The notes: generated by a model from the sequence alone, not told the origin. Numbered from the stretch's first letter, positions 1 to 8,825 are shown. The stretch: DNA of 46,713 bases from Photobacterium sp. Ph5 (GCF_022129445.1 NZ_JADQAQ010000006.1:1-46713), one strand, 5' to 3'. Numbers and translations are program-made.

Positions 1-18
1 AGTTAAATGTATTTGAGT

Positions 19-127
19 GAGTTGGTAGTTCAGTTGGTTAGCCTCTTTATTGGAGGGCTTAGCGGCCTGTCACGCCGGGGGGCGCGGGTTCGAGTCCCGC
101 TTGAGCGCAAGCCCGGCCGTTCCGCCA
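19..127 (+). pseudogene. tRNA-Asp-like sequence with two hairpin insertions
   Basis: Positions 26-41 match the D-arm side of bacterial tRNA-Asp. Positions 64-99 match its anticodon arm (loop CTGTCAC, anticodon GTC), variable loop and T arm with about one difference, judged against the tRNA-Asp sequence I know. Positions 117-127 give the 3' acceptor strand CCGTTCC plus GCCA. Two insertions break the fold. Positions 42-63 hold CCTC/GAGG around a 7-nt loop in place of about 6 nt, and positions 100-116 contribute to GCTTG/CAAGC around AGCG. The 5' acceptor strand GAGTTGG pairs poorly with CCGTTCC. GGGCTT (55-60) can also pair with AAGCCC (109-114), so another fold is possible. A normally processed tRNA-Asp looks unlikely; I call it a mosaic or pseudo-tRNA. 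Upstream sequence lies outside the window. Confidence 0.6.
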
Positions 128-136
128 CTTATTAAG

Positions 137-167
137 AAGCCTCGCTAGTAATAGCGAGGCTTTTTTT
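137..167 (+). terminator. Rho-independent terminator after the tRNA-like gene
   Basis: An 11-bp perfect stem (137-147 with 152-162) closes a GTAA loop and runs into a T7 tract at 161-167. It lies 10 nt after the CCA end of the tRNA-like sequence, so the remnant probably ends a transcribed stable-RNA unit. The rest of 168-296 holds only a short TAAGCTT/AAGCTTA inverted repeat near 201-223; I see no gene there. Confidence 0.9.
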
Positions 168-296
168 CGTCTGTAGAAAGTTGAAATGATAGTGTGTAGT
201 TAAGCTTTTATTGCGAAGCTTAGGCAAGTCTTGTACTTTCGACCACTTATTTAAGATCTCAGTAGAGCTTTTTTGTATGGCTGATTATTATAAGCA

Positions 297-1649
297 TCAT
301 ATAGTTACCAGCTTAGACTTGTGTTTTATGCTGTGTTGGAAATGAAGGTAAAGCGTTAATGCAATAATAAAAGTGCTGAACTCTGCGATAGGTAAAGCAA
401 AAAGAAACGGGATGCTTGGAATAAAATTTGTGAAGAGTAGAAGTAGTGATACAGGTAAAACTAACCCTCTTGATAAAGCGATAATAGATGATTGAAGAGG
501 ACAATGCATCGCTGTGAAATAACAAGATAGTAAGACATTTATTCCGCTAAAGATAAAACAGGGCCATATAACGCCAATATAACTTAATGCCAATTGATAG
601 GCGTCAGATTCTGTATTTTCAATGAAAAGCTTCGTTATTGAATCTGATACAGACAGCGCACTTAATATTAATAGCGTACTAATACTTATCACGGTAACGG
701 TAGCTAAAAGCATGAATTGGTTAATGCGTGTGAAATTTCTTGCTCCATAGTTTTGGCTTACCAGTATATGAAGCGCATCGATAATGCCGTAAAACAGCAT
801 CATGCTAATAAATAACATATAGTTTGCGACAGCGAAGCCTGAGATAGCGGTATTGCCCTGCTCTTTCATCAATAGCCAATGAATAGTGAAAATAACAATA
901 CCTACAGAAATTTCATTGATATATTCTGAAATCCCATTAAGTAACCCTCTGAAGTAAGGCTTCACGCTTGAATGGCAGAGCTGAAATTTAATCAACCTTT
1001 GTTTCTTAGTGAAAAAAGTACAGAGGACTAATAGCTGTATTATCTGTGCTATACCTGTTGCCCAAGCGGCCGATTGAATTCCCCACTGAAAATAGCCAAG
1101 AAAAAGAACATCAAGCATGATATTAACGATAGAGCCCAAGACTAAAGCTGTTGTTGCTAGAGTTGGAAATCCATCTACGCGTACAAAATAATATAAAACC
1201 ATCGTGGTTAGTTGAATGATGAGTACGACTGATATTACTTGGAAGTAAGCTTGAGTAAGGGGGGCTAATTGTTCATCAACACCAAGAAATAAAAATAAAC
1301 TCTCATTGAAAAATAAACTAATAATCGCCATCAAGGTAGCGAATAAAAAAATAGAGATTAACGATAAGGTAAAAATACCATTAGCCTCTTTATAGTTTCC
1401 TTCTCCGATAAATTTTCCTGCAGTAACTGTCCCACCAATAGCCACCATTAGACCCAATGCAAACATGAATGTGATGTAGGGAATAAGAATATTGATAGCA
1501 GCTAAAGCTTGAGGACCCAGATATTTACCTACAAAGATCCCATCGACCAAACTTGCAGTCGTAATAGCAAGTAATGCAATGAGTGCAGGAAAAGCAAACA
1601 GGAAAAAAGTACTAATGATAGGGCCTTGAGTGACCTTGTTATACGTCAT
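297..1649 (-). CDS. MATE-family multidrug/siderophore exporter
   Basis: This 450-residue polytopic inner-membrane protein has about 12 hydrophobic segments and the two-half layout of MATE transporters. The first half contains the typical LVDGIFVGKYLGPQALAA stretch, which resembles the MepA/DinF branch of the family. MATE proteins export organic cations and other small molecules using Na+ or H+ gradients. The gene diverges from the siderophore operon across a 193-bp gap with one strong Fur box. I therefore infer that it is iron-regulated and may export the siderophore. A multidrug role remains possible, since the sequence cannot show the substrate. The start is the ATG at 1649. Confidence 0.8.
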   Translation of the reverse strand: MTYNKVTQGPIISTFFLFAFPALIALLAITTASLVDGIFVGKYLGPQALAAINILIPYITFMFALGLMVAIGGTVTAGKFIGEGNYKEANGIFTLSLISIFLFATLMAIISLFFNESLFLFLGVDEQLAPLTQAYFQVISVVLIIQLTTMVLYYFVRVDGFPTLATTALVLGSIVNIMLDVLFLGYFQWGIQSAAWATGIAQIIQLLVLCTFFTKKQRLIKFQLCHSSVKPYFRGLLNGISEYINEISVGIVIFTIHWLLMKEQGNTAISGFAVANYMLFISMMLFYGIIDALHILVSQNYGARNFTRINQFMLLATVTVISISTLLILSALSVSDSITKLFIENTESDAYQLALSYIGVIWPCFIFSGINVLLSCYFTAMHCPLQSSIIALSRGLVLPVSLLLLFTNFIPSIPFLFALPIAEFSTFIIALTLYLHFQHSIKHKSKLVTI

Positions 1650-1775
1650 GATTTTTATGTTTTATGAATGAGCTTAATTATCCATTTTGAAGCGTTTCAA
1701 TCATAAGTACGAGCGTTGAAGTGCCATGTTTTGCTTCCGCATACATTTTTGTGTAACAAATGTAATCATTGTTGA

Positions 1776-1794
1776 AATGAGAATTAATATCATT
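1776..1794. promoter_or_regulatory. Fur box between MATE exporter and asbA
   Basis: The 19-bp sequence AATGAGAATTAATATCATT is a near-palindrome that fits the Fur consensus half-sites (AATGA/TCATT). It starts 67 bp upstream of asbA and 127 bp upstream of the MATE start, so it could control both directions. Repression by Fe-Fur is inferred from the motif. Confidence 0.85.
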
Positions 1795-1842
1795 AAGAAT
1801 CTTTAACTAATTTCTTATTTATCAATAAATAGTCGGTTCAAC

Positions 1843-3633
1843 ATGATGTTAACAGCAAAAAAAATAGCTGAAGTCGCTTCATTTCAGGCCCTCTTTAATT
1901 GTTACTTAAAAGAATGTAAGCAAGATTTATGGTATCGAACTGATGCGTGGATAGAGAAAAATGAATTATGTTGTTCACCATCGTGTCAGTGGATTATTGA
2001 AATAAGCTTGCCTAAAGAACATGTGGTTATTGCCGTTGAAGTGACTTATAAAACCATTGTTGGTCGCCATGCTTTTGGTGATATTTGGTTAAAAAACAAT
2101 GATGAAAATTGGTATACCATCTCTGAAAAAGAAGCTGCAATTACGCTGTTAGATTCACTTTTTGAGCAAAAGACAATGTCACTGAAAAAACAGGAACTCT
2201 TGATTCGCCTGTTAGAAAGTATGTCGCTCATGGAGTATTTTTTGGCGGAAAATATGACAAAAAATGCACCGCCTTCTCGCTGTTTTATTGATGCTGAACA
2301 GAGTTTAGTTTTTGGACATTGGCAACATCCGACGCCTAAAAGTCGTCAAGGGATGCTTGATTTTCATCATCAATATTATGCGCCTGAATTAAAAGGGGAG
2401 TTTGCACTTCATTACTTTAATGTTGCCCGCTCTTTGATTTGCCAGCGCTCAGCATTATCAATTTCAGCTGAAGAGATCATTGCTTCTTCTCTCGAAACCG
2501 CAGACTTACAAATTTCAGATGAGTTTATAGTCTTGCCTATGCATCCGCTGCAAGCGCAAAAATTATTACATGATCCTGCTATTCTGGATTTAATGACTCA
2601 GGGGCTAATTATTGATAGCGGACAGCATGGTTGTAAGTTCACAGCAACGTCCTCTGTGAGATCGCTATACAGTGCGCATTTATCTTGGATGTATAAGTTT
2701 TCGATACCTGTAAAAATTACGAATTCTCTTAGAGTAAATAAACGTCATGAACTTGATGCTGGCGTAGTTATGGTTGGGTTATATCGTAAGACGGGATTTA
2801 GTAGTGATTATCCTAGCTTTAATGTTGTGACAGATCCTGCATACGTCACCGTATTATTACCAGAGCAAGAAGAAAGTGGTTTTGAAACTATTATTCGAGA
2901 AAATCCATTTCAGGCGGGTCAAGATCAGGATGTTCTTACTATTGCAGCATTGACACAAGATCCGCTGCCAAGTCAAACATCGTTATTAGCCTCTATTATT
3001 GTTGAGTTGTCAACGAAAGAACATTGTTCTGAATCTCATGTAGCGATGCGATGGTTTGCCCGTTATTGGGATTGTGCGATAGATCCTATGATCCGTTTGT
3101 ATGATGAGCATGGCATTGCTTTAGAAGCACACCAACAAAATAGCGTTATTCAATTAGAGAGTGGATACCCATCGAATTATTATTTCCGAGATAATCAAGG
3201 TTTCTATTTATCAAAAAGCTATCGTAGTTATTTAGAAGGTATGGAGCCTGAATCTAGCCGTGTTCATGACTTGTATTTTGATGATGAAATGATCTGTGAG
3301 CGATTCACTTATTATTTAATGATCAACCATCTCTTTTCGATTATTGGTCGACTAGGCGCTGATCATATTATTGATGAAGCTTTATTACTGAATTTTGTTA
3401 AGCAACGGCTCACCGCATTACATAAATCATTACTGGGTGGCGGTAAATTATTTGTCGAGCAATTACTGACAAATAAGCAATGGGCAATGAAAGCGAATTT
3501 ACTGACACGTGTCCACGATGTCGATGAATTAATGGTTGAGAACGAACAGGCGATTTATTGCTACATCGATAATCCATTTATAACAGCTGATACCACAAAT
3601 CAGAAAAAGGAGGTATCAGATGCCATTGCCTAA
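1843..3633 (+). CDS. asbA: AsbA-like NIS siderophore synthetase
   Basis: This 596-residue protein belongs to the IucA/IucC family of NRPS-independent siderophore synthetases, and its length is close to Bacillus AsbA (about 600). Visible family elements are the ATP/citrate-site segment GHWQHPTPKSRQG (around residue 165), TSSVRSLYS, the basic KITNSLRVNKRHEL segment, and EAHQQNS near residue 430. In the petrobactin pathway AsbA adenylates citrate and couples it to spermidine in the cytosol. The gene opens a tightly packed operon and overlaps asbB by 14 bp. Two ATG codons stand in tandem, and the first (1843) is used here. The petrobactin assignment rests on the whole gene set; from this protein alone only NIS synthetase is certain. 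Confidence 0.85.
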   Translation: MMLTAKKIAEVASFQALFNCYLKECKQDLWYRTDAWIEKNELCCSPSCQWIIEISLPKEHVVIAVEVTYKTIVGRHAFGDIWLKNNDENWYTISEKEAAITLLDSLFEQKTMSLKKQELLIRLLESMSLMEYFLAENMTKNAPPSRCFIDAEQSLVFGHWQHPTPKSRQGMLDFHHQYYAPELKGEFALHYFNVARSLICQRSALSISAEEIIASSLETADLQISDEFIVLPMHPLQAQKLLHDPAILDLMTQGLIIDSGQHGCKFTATSSVRSLYSAHLSWMYKFSIPVKITNSLRVNKRHELDAGVVMVGLYRKTGFSSDYPSFNVVTDPAYVTVLLPEQEESGFETIIRENPFQAGQDQDVLTIAALTQDPLPSQTSLLASIIVELSTKEHCSESHVAMRWFARYWDCAIDPMIRLYDEHGIALEAHQQNSVIQLESGYPSNYYFRDNQGFYLSKSYRSYLEGMEPESSRVHDLYFDDEMICERFTYYLMINHLFSIIGRLGADHIIDEALLLNFVKQRLTALHKSLLGGGKLFVEQLLTNKQWAMKANLLTRVHDVDELMVENEQAIYCYIDNPFITADTTNQKKEVSDAIA

Positions 3634-5350
3634 TTGTCTTACGCTAGAACCTGAACAGAGAATCATTAAGCAACTTTTTGAAGCCATCATGTTTGAACAA
3701 TTGGTTGAAATTGATGTTGGCTCTGAGAATGGTCACAATACGTTTACTTGGTTCATGGCGGAAAAGCATTATCACGTTCGTGGTCATATTGGCGCTTTTG
3801 GGCGTTATCGTTTAGATATTTCAACTTTAACGATTGATGGTCAGCCTCAGCTTATCTCGCAATCTTGGGAAGATATTGTTCGAGACTTGCCCGCCCTTGA
3901 GCAAGTTAAGTTATCTATTATCGAAGAGTTTAAACAAACCTCCAATTTGTGTCGCTGGAATCAAGACAATATTCCTGCTCGTGATTCACGTCGGCAGGCA
4001 AGCTTTATTGAGTTGGAAGCACAACTTGATGAAGGACATCCTTATCACCCATCTTTTAAAGCGCGAACAGGGTTTACCTTTCTTGATCATCAATGTTATG
4101 GGCCTGAAGCTGGGGAATCATTTTGTTTGCACTGGATCGCGATAAAAAGAACACATTTTCGTTCACATTTACCTGATGAGCATGATCGTTTTTGGTCTAG
4201 TGAATTAGATCAAGATCACTGGCAAACACTGAGTTTTATTTTATCTCAGCAGCAAGGAAACTGGCAGGAGTATGCTTTATTGCCTGTTCATCCTTGGCAG
4301 TGGCGTCAATTACACAAAGAAGATTTTCCATCTTTACTTGATCAGAAAATTATTATCGATTTGGGAGAGTTAGGGGACCAATATGTTGCTTCGCAATCGG
4401 TCAGAACTTTACTCAATGTAACTAATAAAGAAAAAGCCAATATCAAATTGCCATTGAATATGGTGAACACCTCTTCTAAGCGGACCTTAGCAGGTTATTC
4501 CGTTTGTTTAGCGCCAGAGATATCAACATGGCTTGAAACCATTGTTAGTCAAGACCCTGAGTTGTCAGGATTAGACATATTAGCCGAATACGCTGGCGGG
4601 ATTTATGTACCGCTTGGGAAAACGGTGGAGTGTGATCCTTTAAGTGACCAACTGGCGGTTATTTTTAGAGAAAGCTTAGAAAACAAATTAGCGCCAGAGC
4701 AAACGGCAGTGCCATTTAATGCGTTGATGATGGTCGAGCAAGATGGTCAGCCATTCATTGATCATTGGATTGAAAAATATGGCTTAGTACCGTGGCTCTC
4801 GCAACTTATTGAGGTGGCAGTGATCCCAATTTGGCACTTATTGGTCAAGTATGGGGTGGGGACGGAGCCGCACGGACAAAACATGGTATTGGTTCACCGC
4901 CATGGTTGGCCTGAAAAGATTATTATTCGTGATTTTCATGAAAGTGTTGAATACCACTCAGAGTTCCTTAGTACTGAGTCTCCGGCACCTGATTTAGCAT
5001 TATTAGAACCAATCTTAACCAAGGCACCTTTAGATATATTTTATGCCATGAGTTCGGTAGAGCTGCTGCGTGAATTAGTGATGGATACCTTATTCATTTA
5101 TAACCTCGCAGAGGTTTCTCACCTTATTGAATGGCATTACGGTGGAACGGAAAGGCAGTTTTGGCAACTGGTTGAAAATAAGCTCGAACAGTACAGCGCA
5201 GCGCATCCAGAGCTCACTGATCGGATAGCTCAACTCGATTATCAATCTACTTCAATTGCAACAGAATCATTATTAGCTCGAAAATTTCAGGCTAAGAAAC
5301 AAGAGTGTCACCATATCGTGGCGAATGCGCTTTCGTGCGCTTTTAAATAA
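3620..5350 (+). CDS. asbB: AsbB-like NIS siderophore synthetase
   Basis: This second IucA/IucC-family synthetase has 576 residues. It carries clear family motifs: EGHPYHPSFKARTGF near residue 140, ASQSVRTLLN, KLPLNMVNTSSKRTL, GTEPHGQNMV and RDFHESV. In petrobactin assembly AsbB adds the second spermidine (or dihydroxybenzoyl-spermidine) arm to the citryl intermediate. The ATG at 3620 lies within the end of asbA and follows a strong AGGAGG at 3608-3613, which fixes the start and implies translational coupling. An adjacent pair of NIS synthetases also occurs in other pathways; the asbC-F genes downstream point to petrobactin. Confidence 0.87.
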   Translation: MPLPNCLTLEPEQRIIKQLFEAIMFEQLVEIDVGSENGHNTFTWFMAEKHYHVRGHIGAFGRYRLDISTLTIDGQPQLISQSWEDIVRDLPALEQVKLSIIEEFKQTSNLCRWNQDNIPARDSRRQASFIELEAQLDEGHPYHPSFKARTGFTFLDHQCYGPEAGESFCLHWIAIKRTHFRSHLPDEHDRFWSSELDQDHWQTLSFILSQQQGNWQEYALLPVHPWQWRQLHKEDFPSLLDQKIIIDLGELGDQYVASQSVRTLLNVTNKEKANIKLPLNMVNTSSKRTLAGYSVCLAPEISTWLETIVSQDPELSGLDILAEYAGGIYVPLGKTVECDPLSDQLAVIFRESLENKLAPEQTAVPFNALMMVEQDGQPFIDHWIEKYGLVPWLSQLIEVAVIPIWHLLVKYGVGTEPHGQNMVLVHRHGWPEKIIIRDFHESVEYHSEFLSTESPAPDLALLEPILTKAPLDIFYAMSSVELLRELVMDTLFIYNLAEVSHLIEWHYGGTERQFWQLVENKLEQYSAAHPELTDRIAQLDYQSTSIATESLLARKFQAKKQECHHIVANALSCAFK

Positions 5351-5360
5351 TAGGGATATT

Positions 5361-6617
5361 ATGATTTACGTTAACGATGATTATATCGATAGTGCTTTTT
5401 TCTCACAGTGTTTCCAAATATTTTCAGCGCACCCTCAGTTAAAAGACTGTGCAGGAAAACGCGTTGCCGTGTGCCTACAAAATCCTGCTCAGCTGCTGGC
5501 ACTTTGTTTATATTTAAAAAGAAATGGCGGGTCATTTTATCCTATTTTAGCCACGACTCCGCGTTTAGCGGCAAAGCGTTTAGCAGACAAAGCAAACTGC
5601 CATATCGTTATCTTTGATATTGAGCAGACGGGACTGACGCTAAAAAGAGAAGACAAAGATCAACAAGCGGTTTTAGTACAAACTAGCTCTGGGACAACAG
5701 GTGAGCCGAAAGTGATCACTCGCTCTTGGTTGTCTATTGATGAAGAAATTGAGAGTTATGTGGTAACTTTTACTGCACCTCAGTCCATGACCCCTTTAAT
5801 TGCTTGTCCAATTACTCACTCTTATGGATTAATTTGTGGCGTACTTGTCGCGCTTAAGCGTGGTTTAGTGCCAGTGATCATAACCAACATTAATCCTAAA
5901 TACCTATTGAGAAAATGCTTGGATAATAGTGAACACTTACTTTATTCATCACCAAGCTTACTGCATTCCCTCGTACAGCTATACCCCAAACAAGAACAGC
6001 TACATGCTGTGATGACGTCAGGAACAGTACTACCGCAAGCTTGGTTTGAAGCGATAAAGGTACGAAGTCAGTATTTATTCCAGCAATATGGCTGTTCTGA
6101 AGCAGGTTGTATTGCCGTCTGTGAAAATCCTGATTATGCCAATCAAATGGGCTTTCCCCTTCCACATTTAAGGGTATCAGCAGGGAGTGATGTAACTTCC
6201 CCGCAAGAGATCATCGTACCCAAAAATAAGCTTGATATTAATACTCAAGATCTTGGCTTTTTTGATGTGCAAGGGCAGTTATGTTTCGTTTCCCGTAGCG
6301 ATGACATGATCAATGTTTCTGGGTTGAATGTGTATCCACAAGATGTGGAAAACGTTGTGATGGAATTGGCTGAAATTACAGATGCGGTGGTGTTTAAGCG
6401 TGCTGATGAGTTATCTGGTGAGCGTGTGTGTTTGCAGTTTGTGGCAGACACTATGATTGAACCAAGCCGTATTCGTCAATGGTGTCGAACGCGTTTAGCG
6501 AATCATCAGTTACCCGTTGATATAGAGCAGCGCGAGATTATCGAAAAAGCGGCAAACGGAAAGATAAATCGAAAAGCGCTTTCACAAAGTAGTGTTTCAA
6601 TTGCAGCGATTGGTTAA
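5361..6617 (+). CDS. asbC: AsbC-like 3,4-dihydroxybenzoate adenylating enzyme
   Basis: This 418-residue ANL-superfamily AMP ligase has the phosphate-binding motif SSGTTGEPK at about residues 109-117, the YGCSEAG adenylate motif, and a C-terminal ANGKINRKAL segment with the catalytic Lys. Its length is near Bacillus AsbC (about 410) and shorter than standalone acyl-CoA ligases. AsbC activates 3,4-dihydroxybenzoate and loads it on the AsbD carrier, which here is the N-terminal part of the next gene. The frame is open from 5325, but the ATG at 5361 follows AGGGA at a good distance and gives a normal N terminus, so I chose it. Confidence 0.85.
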   Translation: MIYVNDDYIDSAFFSQCFQIFSAHPQLKDCAGKRVAVCLQNPAQLLALCLYLKRNGGSFYPILATTPRLAAKRLADKANCHIVIFDIEQTGLTLKREDKDQQAVLVQTSSGTTGEPKVITRSWLSIDEEIESYVVTFTAPQSMTPLIACPITHSYGLICGVLVALKRGLVPVIITNINPKYLLRKCLDNSEHLLYSSPSLLHSLVQLYPKQEQLHAVMTSGTVLPQAWFEAIKVRSQYLFQQYGCSEAGCIAVCENPDYANQMGFPLPHLRVSAGSDVTSPQEIIVPKNKLDINTQDLGFFDVQGQLCFVSRSDDMINVSGLNVYPQDVENVVMELAEITDAVVFKRADELSGERVCLQFVADTMIEPSRIRQWCRTRLANHQLPVDIEQREIIEKAANGKINRKALSQSSVSIAAIG

Positions 6618-6626
6618 GGAAGAAAA

Positions 6627-7901
6627 ATGCAGCGCGAAGAAATGATCCAAGCTATCAAAAAAGTGCTTGAAGAAAATATGCAAAATAGCCATATGGCGCT
6701 TTTTAGTCCATCAGCAAAGTTGAATGAAGAGTTGTATTTAGATTCAGTGTTAATACTCCAGCTTATTTTACATTTAGAGCTCGATTTAGGATTGACCGTA
6801 CCAGAGCAACATATTACAGCTGCAGATTATGCGACAGTTGCGAGCCTAGCCGACTTCCTATGCCAAGTTAACAACGAGTCAGAGCTAGAACCGAAAGAGC
6901 CTGAGGTTGAATTTGAAGATGTAAAAGTACATTGCTTTGTTAGTTGTGTGTGTGAAGCGTTAAAGAGCAAAGGCATTGATCATCGACCATTTTATTTTGC
7001 GGTATGGGATGCGACGTTTGATGTAAGTGAGCGCTACCAACTGCAATATCATAGTGACGATATTAATCACCAATTATTTATTGATTGGTACCAACGTTTG
7101 TTTGGTGGTGAGCTTATCGCTTGGTATGACAGTGAGAAAACCAAGCTCGCGAATTTAGCCACCATGAGAGCGTTACTTGGTAATAAATCGAACTCAGAGC
7201 ACTTGATGGTGATGCTCGATCTTTATCACCTTCCTGAGCGTGAAAATAAATTTAATCAGAACCCATTTCCCCATTACGTTATGTTGACGGAAACAGAGAC
7301 GCCAAAGCATTGGATGATGTGGGATCCTGACTTTCGTTGGCAAGGTGAAATTTCACAAGATCGTATTGAAAATGCTATCTCTCAGCCAACCGTTGAGGGA
7401 GGGTATATTTTTAATGAAAATGCTCTGCACGATGCGCCGTTAAATGTGGTGCAAGATTATTTCAAGCTTTGCTTTATTGAAGATAAAAACCCGCTAACAA
7501 ATGCTGTTCGTGAAATTATTCAAGCTCACCTTGATGGAACGCAGGGGATTAGTTTGTCAGATCTCCCACTTGCTTTACGTGAATTAAAAGTTATCGCGGT
7601 GCGTAAATATGCCTACGAACATGGCTTTGCTTATTTTGGCAGAGCGTTAGGTCAAAGTGATGATGATTTTGAATATTGGTGTGATGTGATTGAAGAATTA
7701 ATCCAGACCTATACCAGTATTCAGTATCAAGTAATGAAAATGGCAGAAACCAAAGATCTTAATTTATATACAGGTATTCAATACTTGTTGGATAAGCAAG
7801 ACAGAACAGAAAAGCGTATTAAAAAAGGGTTATTTGATATGTATTCCGATTGGTGTGAATTAAACGACTTACCGTGTGATTCTGTAATGGAGGTTTGCTG
7901 A
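6627..7901 (+). CDS. asbDE: AsbD-AsbE fusion: aryl carrier plus spermidine aryl-transferase
   Basis: Residues 1 to about 82 form an acyl-carrier domain with phosphopantetheine site LYLDSVLIL (Ser40), the right size for AsbD (about 91 residues). An acidic, Pro-containing linker (about 83-98, ELEPKEPEVEFED) leads into about 325 residues matching the size and pathway position of AsbE (about 327). In Bacillus these are separate proteins: AsbD holds the activated 3,4-dihydroxybenzoyl group and AsbE transfers it to spermidine. Here one 424-residue frame covers both with no stop or internal restart, so the carrier is tethered to its acceptor enzyme. The carrier call is firm. The AsbE call rests on size and context more than on a catalytic motif I can name. 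Confidence 0.8.
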   Translation: MQREEMIQAIKKVLEENMQNSHMALFSPSAKLNEELYLDSVLILQLILHLELDLGLTVPEQHITAADYATVASLADFLCQVNNESELEPKEPEVEFEDVKVHCFVSCVCEALKSKGIDHRPFYFAVWDATFDVSERYQLQYHSDDINHQLFIDWYQRLFGGELIAWYDSEKTKLANLATMRALLGNKSNSEHLMVMLDLYHLPERENKFNQNPFPHYVMLTETETPKHWMMWDPDFRWQGEISQDRIENAISQPTVEGGYIFNENALHDAPLNVVQDYFKLCFIEDKNPLTNAVREIIQAHLDGTQGISLSDLPLALRELKVIAVRKYAYEHGFAYFGRALGQSDDDFEYWCDVIEELIQTYTSIQYQVMKMAETKDLNLYTGIQYLLDKQDRTEKRIKKGLFDMYSDWCELNDLPCDSVMEVC

Positions 7902-7902
7902 T

Positions 7903-8742
7903 ATGCAATTATCTATTTGTACTATTTCGTTTCGTCATCAATTAATGTCATTAGAACACTTAGCGCAATGGGCAAGAAGCCATGACTTTCAAGGTATTGA
8001 GCTTTGGGGGGTACATGCCATAAGTCTGGAGTCACAACCTCAATATGATGCTCAATGGTTAAAGGAAATGGGGCTCTCGATTTCGATGCTAAGTGATTAC
8101 TTACCCTTAGTGGGGGATCCTACAGTCACTCAACAAAAGTGTGCGCATATTTGTAAGTTAGCAAATTATTGGAACACAAATAAAGTACGTACTTTTGCGG
8201 GGCATCAAGCCAGCGATAAGGTTAATAAAAATGATCGAGAAAAGCTGGTTACAAGACTACGCCATATTTGTGAATACGCGCATCAACAAGGTCTAAATGT
8301 ACTTGTTGAAACCCATCCCAATACTTTAGCGGATACGACAGAGTCGATTCTGCAACTTTTAGATGAGGTTTATCATCCGGCTTTAAAAATTAATTTTGAC
8401 AGCTTACATGTTTGGGAATCTGGTGCCGATATTAATTATTTCCATAATCAAATTAGTGATTTTGTCGATCATTACCACTTAAAAAATATCGCTTCCCGAG
8501 AATATTTAAACGTGTTTTCACCTGATAACGTTTATTCGCCAGCAGGTAGCCGTGAAGGAATGACACCTTTATTTGAAGGGGCATTAGATTATCAACATTT
8601 TATTGATGGATTATCTCAAAATAAAAATGCAACAGCATCACTTGAGTGGTTTGGGAATAATGTAAAGCAAACCTTGATAAATGATAAAAAAGCATTGGAT
8701 AAGTTTAGTAAGAATATAAAACAAGCTGAGTTGTTATTTTAG
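7903..8742 (+). CDS. asbF: AsbF-like 3-dehydroshikimate dehydratase
   Basis: This 279-residue protein is a xylose-isomerase-like/AP-endonuclease-2 TIM barrel, the same length as Bacillus AsbF (about 280). Candidate metal ligands are visible in LVETHPNT (Glu), NFDSLHVWE (Asp and His), HYHLKN (His) and SLEWFG (Glu), consistent with the metal-dependent family. AsbF converts 3-dehydroshikimate to 3,4-dihydroxybenzoate, the unusual catechol of petrobactin. This gene is the best discriminator of the pathway. A strong GGAGG at 7889-7893 precedes the ATG, and the gap to the previous stop is 1 nt. Confidence 0.87.
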   Translation: MQLSICTISFRHQLMSLEHLAQWARSHDFQGIELWGVHAISLESQPQYDAQWLKEMGLSISMLSDYLPLVGDPTVTQQKCAHICKLANYWNTNKVRTFAGHQASDKVNKNDREKLVTRLRHICEYAHQQGLNVLVETHPNTLADTTESILQLLDEVYHPALKINFDSLHVWESGADINYFHNQISDFVDHYHLKNIASREYLNVFSPDNVYSPAGSREGMTPLFEGALDYQHFIDGLSQNKNATASLEWFGNNVKQTLINDKKALDKFSKNIKQAELLF

Positions 8743-8805
8743 TTTTAATTTTTATTTAACTTATATCGATAAATAGTCATTGATTATAAAAAAACGCGCG
8801 TATAT

Positions 8806-8825
8806 TATCAGTTACCTAACTGATA
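8806..8825. promoter_or_regulatory. Perfect 9-bp palindrome abutting a Fur box
   Basis: TATCAGTTA and TAACTGATA form a perfect inverted repeat around a CC spacer. Its last four bases are shared with the Fur box that begins at 8822. The site lies about 50-70 bp upstream of the regulator start, so it could be an operator for that protein or for another factor. There is no T tract, so it is unlikely to be a terminator. Confidence 0.55.

Noticed and set aside
3834..4145. 103-residue open frame within asbB in another frame
   Set aside because: It lies wholly inside asbB, which has clear IucA/IucC motifs.
1843..5350. Aerobactin or vibrioferrin locus suggested by the two IucA/IucC proteins
   Set aside because: There is no lysine/ornithine monooxygenase, acetyltransferase or PLP decarboxylase. 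The AMP ligase, carrier and dehydroshikimate dehydratase instead fit petrobactin.
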